Below are positions 1 to 8,384 of a stretch of 64,000 nucleotides of DNA, one piece after another. Source of the stretch: Tabrizicola thermarum (GTDB taxonomy: Bacteria; Pseudomonadota; Alphaproteobacteria; Rhodobacterales; Rhodobacteraceae); contig NZ_KZ984537.1 of the NCBI RefSeq assembly GCF_003574395.1, positions 5,665 to 69,664 of the forward strand. Reading direction: 5' to 3'. The notes under the pieces are model-generated. The model saw nothing but the letters and a program-made list of their open reading frames with translations. It made no database searches and was not told the DNA's origin. Position 1 is the stretch's first letter, and every line of letters starts with the position of its first letter. Made by a program: the position numbers and the translations under genes.

Positions 1-880
1 GACGAAAATGTCGGCGTTCTCGCGCAGATAGGGGATCCAGCCGGTCTCGAAATCAAGCACCCCGCGCAGGGCCATGCGGTCGTTCAAGCCCTCGGCGCGG
101 ATGCGGGCGTCGAGCGCTTCGGCCAGGGGGCCCGATCCGTAGACATCGAGGCTGAACGGAACCCCCTTGCGCGCCAGTTCGGCGGCCACGCGCGGCAGTT
201 CCAGCACCCCCTTCATCGCCACGAAGCGTCCACCGAAGACCAGCCGCAGCGGGCGACCCTGCCGAAGCGCCGTCACCTTGGCGGCAAGTGCCGCGTCGTC
301 GATGATGGCTTCCTGCCGGACACGGTTGTCGAAGAACAGAAGCGTGTCGCGGCAAAGCCCCGCATAGGTGTCGTAGGTCGGGGTTCCGCTGCACTGCAAC
401 CCGGCGGCGATCGGCAAAAGCTCGTTGCGGCGCATACGCTCGGTCCGCCAGAGCCAGGTTGCGCCGTAACCGGATCACCGGGTTCGACACCTCGGCCGCC
501 ATGATCTGCCGCTCGGTCCAGGGCGAGTATTCGCTGACGAAGATCACCGGCACGCCAAGCTTGTGGCAGAGCTTCGCCGTCGCGCGTTCCGGGCGCGACA
601 AGAGTGCGACCACCGCCGCGGCCGAGGACAACCGCCGGGCCATTTCCTCGGGATCCTGCGGGCGGACCTCAAGGCCGGTCTCGCTCTCCCCCGGGAAATG
701 CTCGGCATGATCCATGTCGGTCGTCCGGGTTTCGGACAGGCGGACCAGACTGGTGACCGGGCCGGGCCAGTGCCGCGCATACTCGGCGGCCCCGGTCATG
801 TATTTCCGTGTCAACTCCAGCCCGCCCCGTGGTCCGCGGCTGGCAGAGAGGGAAGGCAACAGGATCAATTCGGTGTGCAC
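1..880 (-). pseudogene. GT4-family glycosyltransferase, frameshifted, cut by window edge
   Basis: Retaining glycosyltransferase of the GT-B fold, expected to act in surface polysaccharide assembly. The first frame starts at GTG 880, 14 bases after the GT61 stop, and makes sense ('VPVIFVSEYSPWT') to about codon 137. From there it turns into Arg/His/Gly-rich nonsense. Reading bases 470 to 1 one frame over continues the protein without a stop: 'RMRRNELLPIAAGLQCSG', then 'LRLVFGGRFVAMKG' and 'LDVYGSGPL', which is the usual nucleotide-sugar-binding C-terminal half. A one-base insertion (or two-base loss) therefore lies at about 445-480. The sequence cannot tell a true mutation from an assembly error. 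The neighbouring aminotransferase is also broken, which favours real decay. The 3' end lies outside the window. Confidence 0.8.
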
Positions 881-894
881 ATTCGAACCCCCGA

Positions 895-1947
895 TCAGGA
901 AAGCCGGTCCAGCATCAGGCGAATCTCGTCAGGATCGACGGAAAAGCCGCCCTCGGCGGGATGGGCGACGACAAAGCCGAAGGTCATGCCCATCCGGTCG
1001 GCGAATTCCTTGTAGGGCAGCGCGAAACGGTCGGGGGGCTGGATCACCAGGAAGGCGCCAGCGTCCGCCATCGAATAGATCGCATGGGAAAGATGGCTGC
1101 CCTCGACGCCGACCACGATCCTTGCGTCCAGCGACCGGCGCGCGATCTCGGAAGCATCCAGGCGGTTCAGGTCGAGAATGTCGAAGCCCTGCGTGGTGAG
1201 AAGGTCGATCAGCGCCGCCTCGTTGACCAGCTCCCGACGCTCGCCATCGCTGCCGCGGCGCAGGAAGACCCCGGCCGGTGCCCGGGCCGACCCGACCGCC
1301 TGCCGCAGACGGGCTCGGAGGGTCCGGTAGCGGGCCGCCTTGAAGGAATTCTGCGCGAAGTCGCTGTAGAGGATCAGACGATCCACCCGGGCGTGATCGG
1401 GAAGATCGGGCGCGGGCAGGTCCAGAAGCGCTCGGTAGCCTGCGGCATGGCCAAAGGCTTTCGACCTGGCGCCCAGCCGGACGGCGCCTTCCGGCGGGAT
1501 CATCTCCAGCGGAAAGGTGTCAAGCAGGAAGTTCCCGAAGAAGTCCGCCCCGGTCCATGAGGCCACAAGATGCGCCTCGGCAATCCGCTGTCGCCGGGGC
1601 AGGTCGGGATCGAGGATCCGCTGCGGTCCGTGGCCGATGCGAAGGGTGCCCCGACCGCAGTAAAGGTAGGCACCCGCAAGGACCGCATTCGTGAACACAT
1701 GGGCGCGGGTCGCGGAATGACGCCCGGGCGCACCTGCGATCAGCGACTGTTCAACGTCCCAGTCGCGCCACGGCGACAGGCGGCTGACCCGTTCGATCGC
1801 CCCGGGGGGGAAGATGGCCGGACGCCCCTCGGCGTCTTCCTCGGGACAAAGGTCCCAGCTTTCGACAGCAAGGGCGTGAAAATCCGCAAGCCTGCCCCCG
1901 ATCAGACGGCGCAAGCCTCTCTGAAGCAGGGCAGTATTCAGGGTCAT
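895..1947 (-). CDS. GT61 (DUF563) family glycosyltransferase
   Basis: Glycosyltransferase of 350 aa, probably cytosolic and part of the polysaccharide cluster that runs off the left edge. The ATG at 1947 overlaps the aminotransferase stop by 4 bases (ATGA); everything further upstream in this frame is Arg/Pro-rich shadow sequence, so I chose this start. Family signs are 'WTGADFFGNFLLDTFPLE' near residue 131 and 'VGVEGSHLSHAIYSM' near residue 279. The latter sits where GT61 proteins carry a G-x-x-G-A/S-x-L-x-N/H motif. The reading frame is complete, unlike both of its neighbours. Donor and acceptor cannot be inferred from sequence. Confidence 0.8.
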   Translation of the reverse strand: MTLNTALLQRGLRRLIGGRLADFHALAVESWDLCPEEDAEGRPAIFPPGAIERVSRLSPWRDWDVEQSLIAGAPGRHSATRAHVFTNAVLAGAYLYCGRGTLRIGHGPQRILDPDLPRRQRIAEAHLVASWTGADFFGNFLLDTFPLEMIPPEGAVRLGARSKAFGHAAGYRALLDLPAPDLPDHARVDRLILYSDFAQNSFKAARYRTLRARLRQAVGSARAPAGVFLRRGSDGERRELVNEAALIDLLTTQGFDILDLNRLDASEIARRSLDARIVVGVEGSHLSHAIYSMADAGAFLVIQPPDRFALPYKEFADRMGMTFGFVVAHPAEGGFSVDPDEIRLMLDRLS

Positions 1948-2980
1948 GGCCGACGGATGACCTCGATGACCCGATCCAGGTCGACCGGATCCAGATCGGG
2001 ATAAAGCGGCAGGCAGAGGATCCGGTCGGCGGCGCGGCGCGCAACGGTCAGGGCATCTGGCGCGGCCGAGGGAAGATGGTGATACATCGGCATGTCGGAA
2101 ATCAGCGGGTAGAAGTAGCGCCGCGCGAACAGGTCGTGCTCCCGCAGCCTTTGGTACAGACCGTCGCGGGTCATCGGATAGGCCTCGCCGACCAGGACCG
2201 GAAAGGCGTAGGAATTGTGCCCCTTCTGTCCCGGGGGGCACAGGCAGGTCACGCCCTCGACTTGCGACAGCGCCTCCCAATAGCGTGTTGCAACCCTGTC
2301 GCGCGCGGCAAAGGCGGCATCCATATGCGGCAGAAGCGCCAGGCCGACGGCGGCGTTCAGCTCGCTCATCTTGGTGTTGAGCCCGGTTTCAAGCACCGTG
2401 ACTTCGTCAAGGATCCCATAGTTGCCCAGGCGATCAAGCGCGACCTTGGTTTCGCGATCCGGCGAGATGATCGCGCCGCCCTCGAAGGTGTTGAAGACCT
2501 TGGTGGCGTGAAAGCTGAGAACCGACAGATCGCCCTCGGCGACAATCGGCCGCCCGCCGCGCCGCACCCCGAAGGCATGTGCGGCATCGTAGATCAGCTT
2601 CAGCCCATGGCGGCTGGCGATGGCCGCAAGAGCCGCCGTGTTGCAGGGCACCCCGTAACAATGCACCGCCAGGATCGCCTCGGTGCGGTCGGTGATCGCG
2701 GCTTCCACCGCCGCGGGGTCCAGGTTCAGCGTCACCGGGTCGATGTCGGCGAAGACCGGCGTGGCGCCCGCCCAGCGGATCGCATGGCTGGTCGCCACGA
2801 ACGAAAAGGGCGGTGTGATTATTTCTCCGGCAATTCCAAAATGCCGAAGCGACAAAAGAAGTCAAATCGAGCCATTGTTCACGATCGAGATGTGCTCGAC
2901 CCCAAGGTATGCCGCAAGGGCCATAGATCCGAGAAGGGCGGCAAAATCGGCCGCGTGACAAAGACTTGCGGGCGTTTCAT
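1944..2980 (-). pseudogene. DegT/DnrJ/EryC1 sugar aminotransferase, deletion plus nonsense codon
   Basis: PLP-dependent nucleotide-sugar aminotransferase family. The likely original start is ATG 2980: 'MKRPQVFVTRPILPPFSDL' is the standard N-terminus. After 'WPL' the frame goes wrong. The next recognisable piece, 'AAYLGVEHISIVNNGS', lies in another frame, so roughly 25 residues (the usual W-L-T-N-N-G-P region) were lost near 2905-2925. In that second frame a TGA at 2862-2864 interrupts the conserved N-N-G-T segment. Beyond it 300 residues are intact, including the PLP lysine in 'SFHATKVFN' and 'YDAAHAFGV'. A TTG at 2855 could start a truncated protein lacking about 60 residues. The stop overlaps the GT61 start. 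Base composition around 2960-3060 is clearly AT-richer than its surroundings. Confidence 0.85.
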
Positions 2981-3251
2981 CTGCTTATCAACTCGAAAAA
3001 AAGTCAGAAGGCTATTCATGGGCAGCGCCCACATATTCAAGTTTACACGAAAATCCCCAGCTCCGGCGTGATTTGCGATGGCGCGGGGGCTGGACGCATC
3101 CGGCCCCCGGTCCGTCCGGTCCCCGAAGCTGGCTCTTGGCGCCGTCCGGCTGTCCGGTGCATGGTTGCGGCCTGCACTGGGCAAAACCGCGCAGCGGGGG
3201 GGATCGTCAGCCCCCTCGTCTTCCGATGGCCCGGACTGAGAGGGAGAGCTC

Positions 3252-4148
3252 ATGTCGCCGCACCTGCCCGTGGTTCTGGTCGTCGGATCGCTGCACCACG
3301 ACATCATGGTCGAGTCCGATCACCTGCCCAGGGTTGACGAGACGGCGGTCGGGACGCGCTGGTATCCGAAGTTCGGCGGCAAGGGCGGCAACCAGGCCGT
3401 CGCCGCCGGGCAGGCCGGAGCGCGGTCCCGCATGGTCGGCGCGGTGGGGTGCGACGGGTTCGGGGCGTTTCTCCTCGACGCTCTGGACGCAGCGCAGGTC
3501 GACCGCCGCTTTGTCCGGCAGATCGACGGCACAGGCTCGGGGATGAGCGTGGCGATCCAGGATCGCAGCGGGGACTACGCCGCGATCATCGTCTCGGGGG
3601 CCAACCTGCGGATCGATCCGGCGGCTCTGGCCGATCCGGCGCTGTGGACGGACGTGCGGGCCCTCGTGCTTCAGAACGAAATCCCCGAGGCGGTGAATCT
3701 GGCCGCAGCCCGGGCGGCGCGGGGGCGGGATGTGACGGTCATCCTCAACGCGGCCCCGGCGCGCGCGGTGCCGGACGAATTGCGCAAGCTGGTCGACGTG
3801 CTGGTCGTCAACGCGGTCGAGGCAGAGATGTCCGGCGCCGCGACGGTCACCGACCTTGCCTCGGCGGTGGCGGCCGCGACCACTCTGGCCGGGGCCTACC
3901 GCAACGTCGTCGTCACTGCGGGGGCGCAGGGTCTGGCGCTCTGCACGGCGGGGGGCGAACCCATCGCCATCCCGGCGCGCAAGGTCGCGGTCGTCAGCAC
4001 ACACGGTGCCGGCGATTGCTTCACCGGCACTCTGGCCGCCAGACTGGCGCTTGGCCAGTCGCTGGTCGACGCCTGTCACGCGGCCTCGGACGCCGCAGCC
4101 CTGCATGTGTCCGGCAAGGCCGCCTCAGCGCCGCCGGACCGAACCTGA
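3252..4148 (+). CDS. PfkB-family carbohydrate kinase (ribokinase-like)
   Basis: ATP-dependent sugar kinase of 298 aa, cytosolic. It has the N-terminal PfkB signature 'FGGKGGNQAVAAGQAG' (about residue 40) and the C-terminal catalytic signature 'STHGAGDCFTG', in which the usual D-T-x-G-A-G-D reads S-T-H-G-A-G-D. The catalytic base Asp is kept. An AGGGAGAG ribosome-binding site stands just before the ATG. It is followed after 73 bases by a COG3618 lactonase on the same strand. The GGKGGN motif is of ribokinase type, but the substrate is not readable. A second, better-conserved ribokinase lies at 19814. I see no copy of the locus operator upstream of this gene, so it may be regulated apart. Confidence 0.8.
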   Translation: MSPHLPVVLVVGSLHHDIMVESDHLPRVDETAVGTRWYPKFGGKGGNQAVAAGQAGARSRMVGAVGCDGFGAFLLDALDAAQVDRRFVRQIDGTGSGMSVAIQDRSGDYAAIIVSGANLRIDPAALADPALWTDVRALVLQNEIPEAVNLAAARAARGRDVTVILNAAPARAVPDELRKLVDVLVVNAVEAEMSGAATVTDLASAVAAATTLAGAYRNVVVTAGAQGLALCTAGGEPIAIPARKVAVVSTHGAGDCFTGTLAARLALGQSLVDACHAASDAAALHVSGKAASAPPDRT

Positions 4149-4221
4149 TCCCGCGACAGAGCTTTCCCCGACGGGCGCTGCCGGTGTAGCATCCGGCAAG
4201 ACCCGATCACACGAGGCCAGG

Positions 4222-5064
4222 ATGCCCCGCTTCCCGATCATCGACAGCCACCTGCATCTGTGGGACCCGCAGCGGCTGACCTATCCCTGGCTGTTTCCGC
4301 CGCTCGACCGGCCCTTCCTGCCCGCAGATTTCCAGGCGGCAAGTGCGGGGATCGACATCGAGGCGCTGGTCTTTCTGGAATGCGATGCCGCCATCGATCA
4401 GGCCTTTGCCGAGGCGCAAGCCGTGCTGGCCTGGGCACAGGAAGAACCGCGCATCGCCGCGATGGTCTGCAATGCGGCGCTGGAGCGGGGCGACGCGGTC
4501 CGCGCCGATCTGGAGCGGCTGGCGGGGATCGAAAAGGTGCGCGGTGTCCGGCGCATCTATCAGGACCAGCCCGACCCCGCCTGGTGCCTGCGCCCCGATT
4601 TCGTGGCGGGCGTGCGGGCGCTGGCCGACTATGGGCTGACGTTCGACCTCTGCCTCAAGCACCCGCAGTTGCAGGCGACGATCGGTCTGGCCGATGCCTG
4701 CCCGAACGTTCCGATGGTGCTGGACCACATCGCCAAACCCGGCATCGCGGCGGGGCTGATGCAGCCCTGGGCCGACCAGATGCGCGACCTGGCAAGGCGC
4801 GAGAACGTGGTCTGCAAGCTCTCCGGCGTCGCAACCGAGGCAGGCGCGGACTGGACGCCCGAAACCCTGCGCCCCTACATGGATGTCGCGCTCGAGGCTT
4901 TCGGGCCGTCCCGGATCATGTTCGGCGGCGACTGGCCGGTCTCGACCCTGCGGCTGACCTATCCCGCCTGGGTCGCGCTGGTCGATGACCTGATCCGCGA
5001 CCTGTCAGAAACCGAACAGCGGCAGATTTACGCCGAGACGGCACGGGCCTTCTACCGGCTTTAG
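4222..5064 (+). CDS. Amidohydrolase-2 family lactonase (COG3618, fuconolactonase-like)
   Basis: TIM-barrel metal-dependent hydrolase of 280 aa; members include L-fucono-1,5-lactonase and 2-pyrone-4,6-dicarboxylate lactonase. The start is ATG 4222, preceded by GAGGCCAGG, with the family's N-terminal metal motif 'IIDSHLHLWDPQRL'. Further signs are 'FLECDAA', 'GVRRIYQDQPD', 'MVLDHIAKP' and the C-terminal 'IMFGGDWPVST' with the metal-site Asp. It ends 3 bases before the stop of the convergent UxaA-type dehydratase. Together with the aldo/keto reductase, FucU and the dehydratase it would complete the lactone-opening step of an oxidative deoxysugar/pentose route (inference). Confidence 0.82.
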   Translation: MPRFPIIDSHLHLWDPQRLTYPWLFPPLDRPFLPADFQAASAGIDIEALVFLECDAAIDQAFAEAQAVLAWAQEEPRIAAMVCNAALERGDAVRADLERLAGIEKVRGVRRIYQDQPDPAWCLRPDFVAGVRALADYGLTFDLCLKHPQLQATIGLADACPNVPMVLDHIAKPGIAAGLMQPWADQMRDLARRENVVCKLSGVATEAGADWTPETLRPYMDVALEAFGPSRIMFGGDWPVSTLRLTYPAWVALVDDLIRDLSETEQRQIYAETARAFYRL

Positions 5065-5067
5065 CCC

Positions 5068-6579
5068 CTACATCACCGCGCCGATCTGCCAGGGCACGAA
5101 CTCCGCCCCGCCGAAGCCCAGCTGTTCGGACAGCGTCCGCTCGCCCGAGGCGACGGCGATGATCTTCTCCAGGATCTCGGCGCCCTTCGCCGCGATGCTG
5201 ACCCCGTCGATGATGTCGCCGCAGTTGATGTCCATGTCCTCGGCCATCCGCTGATACATCTCGTTGTTCGTCGCCAGCTTGATGCAGGGGCTGGGCTTGT
5301 AGCCGGACACCGACCCGCGCCCGGTGGTGAACACGATCAGCGTGGCCCCGCTGGCGATCTGGCCGGTGACGCTGCACGGGTCGTAGCCGGGGCTGTCCAT
5401 GTAGACGAAACCGGGCGTGGTGATCGGCTCGGCGAACTTGTAGACCCCGGCCAGCGGCGCGGTGCCGCCCTTGGCCACGGCGCCCAGCGACTTTTCCAGG
5501 ATCGTCGTCAGGCCGCCGCGCTTGTTGCCGGGCGAGGGGTTGTTGTCCATCTCGCCGCCGTTGATCGCGGTGTAGTTCTCCCACCACCGGATGCGCTCGA
5601 TCAGCTTTTCCCCGACCTCGCGGCTGACCGCGCGGCGGGTCAGAAGATGCTCTGCCCCATAGATTTCCGGCGTCTCGGACAGGATCGTCGTGCCGCCCAT
5701 CCGCACCAGCAGATCGCTGGCATGGCCTAGTGCGGGGTTGGCCGTGATGCCGCTGTATCCGTCCGACCCGCCGCATTGCAGCCCGATCACCAGCTTCGAC
5801 ACCGGCGCCGGTGCGCGGGCGACCCAGGAGGCCACCTCCGCCATCTCGCGCAGCACCTCCAGCCCCTTGGCAATCGTCGCGCGGGTGCCGCCCGTGCCCT
5901 GAATCGTCATGTAGCGGAAATTGCCGTCAGGCCGCAGGCGCCCCTGCCCGACGAGGTCCGGCACCTGCATCACCTCGCAGCCCAGACCCACCAGCAGGAT
6001 GCCGCCGAAATTCGCGTTCCGCGCATAGCCCTTCAGCGTGCGCATCAGCGTGTCATAGCCCTCGTTCACCCCCGACATGCCGCAGCCGGTGTTGTGGACG
6101 ATGGGCACGAAACCGTCGATGTTCGGCATGGACGACAGGACCGGGTCCTTCTCCGCTGCCTCGGCGATGAAGCGCGCGACGGACCCCGAACAGTTGACCG
6201 AGGTCAGGATGCCGATGTAGTTCCGCGTCCCCACCTGCCCGTCGGCGCGGTGATACCCCATGAACTCCCGCATCGGCAGGGGTTCGAGGGGCACCACGCC
6301 TTGCCCGATCGCATAATCCGTGCTGTGCGGCCCCATCCCCAGATTGTGGCTGTGGATATGCGCGCCCGCCGGGATGTCCTCGGTCGCCTGGCCGATCGAC
6401 TGGCCATAGCGCAGGACGATCTCGCCCCTTGCGATGTCCCGCGTCGCCACCTTGTGCCCGCGCGGCACCGGACCCGGCAGCGGCACCGGCACCCCCGGCA
6501 CCTCCGCCCCCCCGGCAAGGTTCGCCAGCGCAATCACCAAGTTGTCCGTCGCGTGCAGTCGGATCGTCACATCGGCCAT
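5068..6579 (-). CDS. UxaA-family sugar-acid dehydratase (altronate/fuconate dehydratase-like)
   Basis: Dehydratase of 503 aa that makes a 2-keto-3-deoxy acid from an aldonate or altronate. An N-terminal SAF domain (about 1-95, 'GHKVATRDIARGEIVLRYG') is fused to the C-terminal UxaA domain ('GTRNYIGILTSVNCSGSV', 'HNTGCGMS', 'NNPSPGNKRGGLTTILEKS'), the full-length single-chain form. I take ATG 6579, which has AGGGGTG upstream, rather than the longer frame that starts inside the operator. The gene diverges from gntR and shares its operator. UxaA-type enzymes serve the L-fucose locus of Campylobacter jejuni (recalled). The substrate here is inferred from neighbours, not read from the protein. Confidence 0.85.
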   Translation of the reverse strand: MADVTIRLHATDNLVIALANLAGGAEVPGVPVPLPGPVPRGHKVATRDIARGEIVLRYGQSIGQATEDIPAGAHIHSHNLGMGPHSTDYAIGQGVVPLEPLPMREFMGYHRADGQVGTRNYIGILTSVNCSGSVARFIAEAAEKDPVLSSMPNIDGFVPIVHNTGCGMSGVNEGYDTLMRTLKGYARNANFGGILLVGLGCEVMQVPDLVGQGRLRPDGNFRYMTIQGTGGTRATIAKGLEVLREMAEVASWVARAPAPVSKLVIGLQCGGSDGYSGITANPALGHASDLLVRMGGTTILSETPEIYGAEHLLTRRAVSREVGEKLIERIRWWENYTAINGGEMDNNPSPGNKRGGLTTILEKSLGAVAKGGTAPLAGVYKFAEPITTPGFVYMDSPGYDPCSVTGQIASGATLIVFTTGRGSVSGYKPSPCIKLATNNEMYQRMAEDMDINCGDIIDGVSIAAKGAEILEKIIAVASGERTLSEQLGFGGAEFVPWQIGAVM

Positions 6580-6608
6580 CGCATCACCCCTGGGGCGGCC
6601 ACTTTCCG

Positions 6609-6636
6609 TTGACAGTGGCCTGCCTGAGTCTAACAT
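6609..6636 (+). promoter_or_regulatory. Predicted sigma-70 promoter of the gntR operon
   Basis: TTGACA (6609-6614), 16-base spacer, TAACAT (6631-6636). The -10 element lies inside the operator palindrome, the classic arrangement for repression. The expected transcription start is at or within a base or two of the gntR ATG at 6643, so the message would be leaderless. Confidence 0.6.
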
Positions 6637-6645
6637 GTTAGCATG
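6630..6645 (+). promoter_or_regulatory. Operator site 1 (CTAACATGTTAGCATG)
   Basis: Perfect 12-base palindrome CTAACATGTTAG followed by CATG, between the divergent dehydratase and gntR genes. The same 16-mer with C/T and A/G variation recurs at 9425 and 18217, each time in a divergent promoter region of the same locus. Likely bound by the GntR protein encoded next to it (inference). Confidence 0.78.
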
Positions 6646-7374
6646 CTACAAGGGCCCCCGACCGGACCACAAGACCAGAATGGCGCGGCCCTGCTGACGC
6701 CTCTCGACCGATTTCAGGGCTCTCTCGGCCAGCGGGTCTATCAAAGCCTGAAAGAGGCGATCCTCACGCTGGCCTTCCGCCCCGGCGACAGCATCCGCAA
6801 GCCCGAGATCTGCGAGCGTCTGGGGGTTTCGCGCAGCCCCGTGGCCGATGCGGTGGCACGGCTGGCGGCGGATGGCCTTGTCGACGTCATCCCCCAGGCC
6901 GGCACCTTCGTCACCCGCCTGTCGATGACCGACATCCGCGAAGGCGCCTTCATCCGCGAGGCGATCGAGGTCGCCGCCGCCGAACTCGTGGCCGAACGGA
7001 TCACCGAGGACCAGCTGCGCGACCTGCGCCGCACCCTGCGCCTGCAAGAGGCCCTGGTGGCCGATGGCGACCGGCAGGGCTTCATGGCGCTGGACGGCCA
7101 GATGCACGAGATGATGCTGTCCTTCACCGGCTTTCCCCACCTGCCGCAGGTCGCGCAGACCGCCTGGCTGTCGGTGCACCGCGCGCGCCAGCTGATCCTG
7201 CCGGTGGAGGGCCGCCTTCAGGCCACGCTCGACGAACACCGCGCGATCCTTGCCGCTTTCGAGGCGCATGACCCGCCCGCCGCCCGCCTTGCCGTCCAGC
7301 ACCATCTGCGCCAGCTTCTGACCTACCTCGCGCCCCTCGAACGCGCCCACCCCGAGCTTTTCGCAGCCCCATGA
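6643..7374 (+). CDS. GntR-family (FadR/FCD) transcriptional regulator
   Basis: DNA-binding regulator of 243 aa. The winged helix covers about 25-95 ('GQRVYQSLKEAILTLAFRPGD', 'ICERLGVSRSPVADAVARL'). The all-helical FCD ligand domain follows ('EAIEVAAAELVAERI', 'LDGQMHEMML', later 'LDEHRAILAAFEAHDP'), with His residues at positions used for metal/ligand binding in the family. The first in-frame ATG (6643) directly abuts the operator and has no ribosome-binding site; with the promoter above, this points to leaderless translation. The stop overlaps the isomerase start (ATGA). It probably controls the three operator sites of this locus in response to a sugar acid or sugar phosphate. Confidence 0.85.
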   Translation: MLQGPPTGPQDQNGAALLTPLDRFQGSLGQRVYQSLKEAILTLAFRPGDSIRKPEICERLGVSRSPVADAVARLAADGLVDVIPQAGTFVTRLSMTDIREGAFIREAIEVAAAELVAERITEDQLRDLRRTLRLQEALVADGDRQGFMALDGQMHEMMLSFTGFPHLPQVAQTAWLSVHRARQLILPVEGRLQATLDEHRAILAAFEAHDPPAARLAVQHHLRQLLTYLAPLERAHPELFAAP

Positions 7375-8333
7375 TCCCGAACAAGCCCCGCTATGCCACC
7401 CGCCTGAACGCCTTCAAGCGGAAGGGCGACACGGTGGCCCAGATGATCGCTGCCGCCGCGCAGGTCGGGGGCCTCGATGCCGCCGACCTGAACTTCCCCG
7501 ATCATTTCGACCATCATGCCCCGGCCGAACTGTCCCGCATTCTTTCCGACCACGGAATGGCGCTGAACGGCCTTGCCATGCGCTATTACACCGATCCGGG
7601 CTTCCGCCTCGGGGCCTTCAGCCACCCCGATCCCTCGGTGCGCCGCGCCGCCATCGACCTCACGAAACGCGGGATCGACGCGCTGGCGGCGATGGGCGGG
7701 CGGCTGATGACGCTCTGGCTCGGGCAGGACGGCTTCGACTATTCCTTCCAGGCCGATTACGCCCGGATGTGGGACGACAGCATTTCGGCCATCGCCGAGG
7801 TCGCCGACCACAACCCCGCCATCGACATCGCCGTGGAATACAAGCCCAACGAACCCCGCGCCCATGTGGTCATGCCCGACATGGCGACGACGCTGCTGGC
7901 CCTGGCGCAGGTCGCCCGGCCCAACACCGGGGTCACGCTCGACTTCTGCCACATGCTCTTTGCCCAGGAGATGCCCGCCCGTGCGGCGATGCTTGCGGGC
8001 CGTCACAGCCGCATCCTCGGCGTCCACCTGAACGACGGCTACGGCAAGCGCGACGATGGCCTCATCGCGGGCTCGGTGCATCCAGTCCAGACCGTCGAAC
8101 TCTTCGTGGCGCTGGACCGTCTTGCTTATGACGGGGTGATCTACTTCGACACCTTCCCCGACCATGGCGGCACCGATCCGGTCGGCGAGGCGCGGGCGAA
8201 CATCGCCGCGACCGACCGCCTGCGCGCCATCGCGCGGGACCTTGCGGGCAACGCCGATCTGGCCGCAGCCCAGGCCCGTCAGGACGCCGCCGCCGCCACC
8301 CGCATCGTGATGACCGCGCTTTACGGCGCCTGA
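7371..8333 (+). CDS. Sugar (phosphate) isomerase/epimerase, xylose-isomerase-like TIM barrel
   Basis: TIM-barrel protein of 320 aa, co-translated with gntR (ATGA overlap). Likely metal ligands lie in 'AVEYKPNEPRAH' (Glu), 'TLDFCHMLFAQE' (Asp, His), 'HLNDGYGKRDDG' and 'YFDTFPDHGGTD', in the order of AP-endonuclease-2/xylose-isomerase-like enzymes. It probably interconverts an aldose and a ketose or epimerises a keto-sugar. The substrate is not deducible. Pairing with an FGGY kinase in the same regulon suggests it makes the kinase substrate (inference). It ends 51 bases before the convergent aldo/keto reductase. Confidence 0.78.
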   Translation: MIPNKPRYATRLNAFKRKGDTVAQMIAAAAQVGGLDAADLNFPDHFDHHAPAELSRILSDHGMALNGLAMRYYTDPGFRLGAFSHPDPSVRRAAIDLTKRGIDALAAMGGRLMTLWLGQDGFDYSFQADYARMWDDSISAIAEVADHNPAIDIAVEYKPNEPRAHVVMPDMATTLLALAQVARPNTGVTLDFCHMLFAQEMPARAAMLAGRHSRILGVHLNDGYGKRDDGLIAGSVHPVQTVELFVALDRLAYDGVIYFDTFPDHGGTDPVGEARANIAATDRLRAIARDLAGNADLAAAQARQDAAAATRIVMTALYGA

Positions 8334-8347
8334 GACCGCTCGTCGTT

Positions 8348-8364
8348 GCCCCGTGCGACGGGGC
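8348..8364. terminator. Small hairpin between convergent genes
   Basis: GCCCCGT-GCG-ACGGGGC, a 7-base stem between the isomerase and aldo/keto reductase stops. There is no T-run, so it may act as a weak or factor-assisted bidirectional terminator. The bases just before it (CGCTCGTCG) resemble one arm of the dispersed intergenic repeat described elsewhere in the window. Confidence 0.4.
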
Positions 8365-8384
8365 AGCCGGTGCAGGAGCCACCC

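Noticed and set aside
3064-3251. Minus-strand open frame running from 3307 into the aminotransferase start
   Set aside because: Only the part from 2980 ('MKRPQVFVTRP') has homology; the upstream residues have no coding character.
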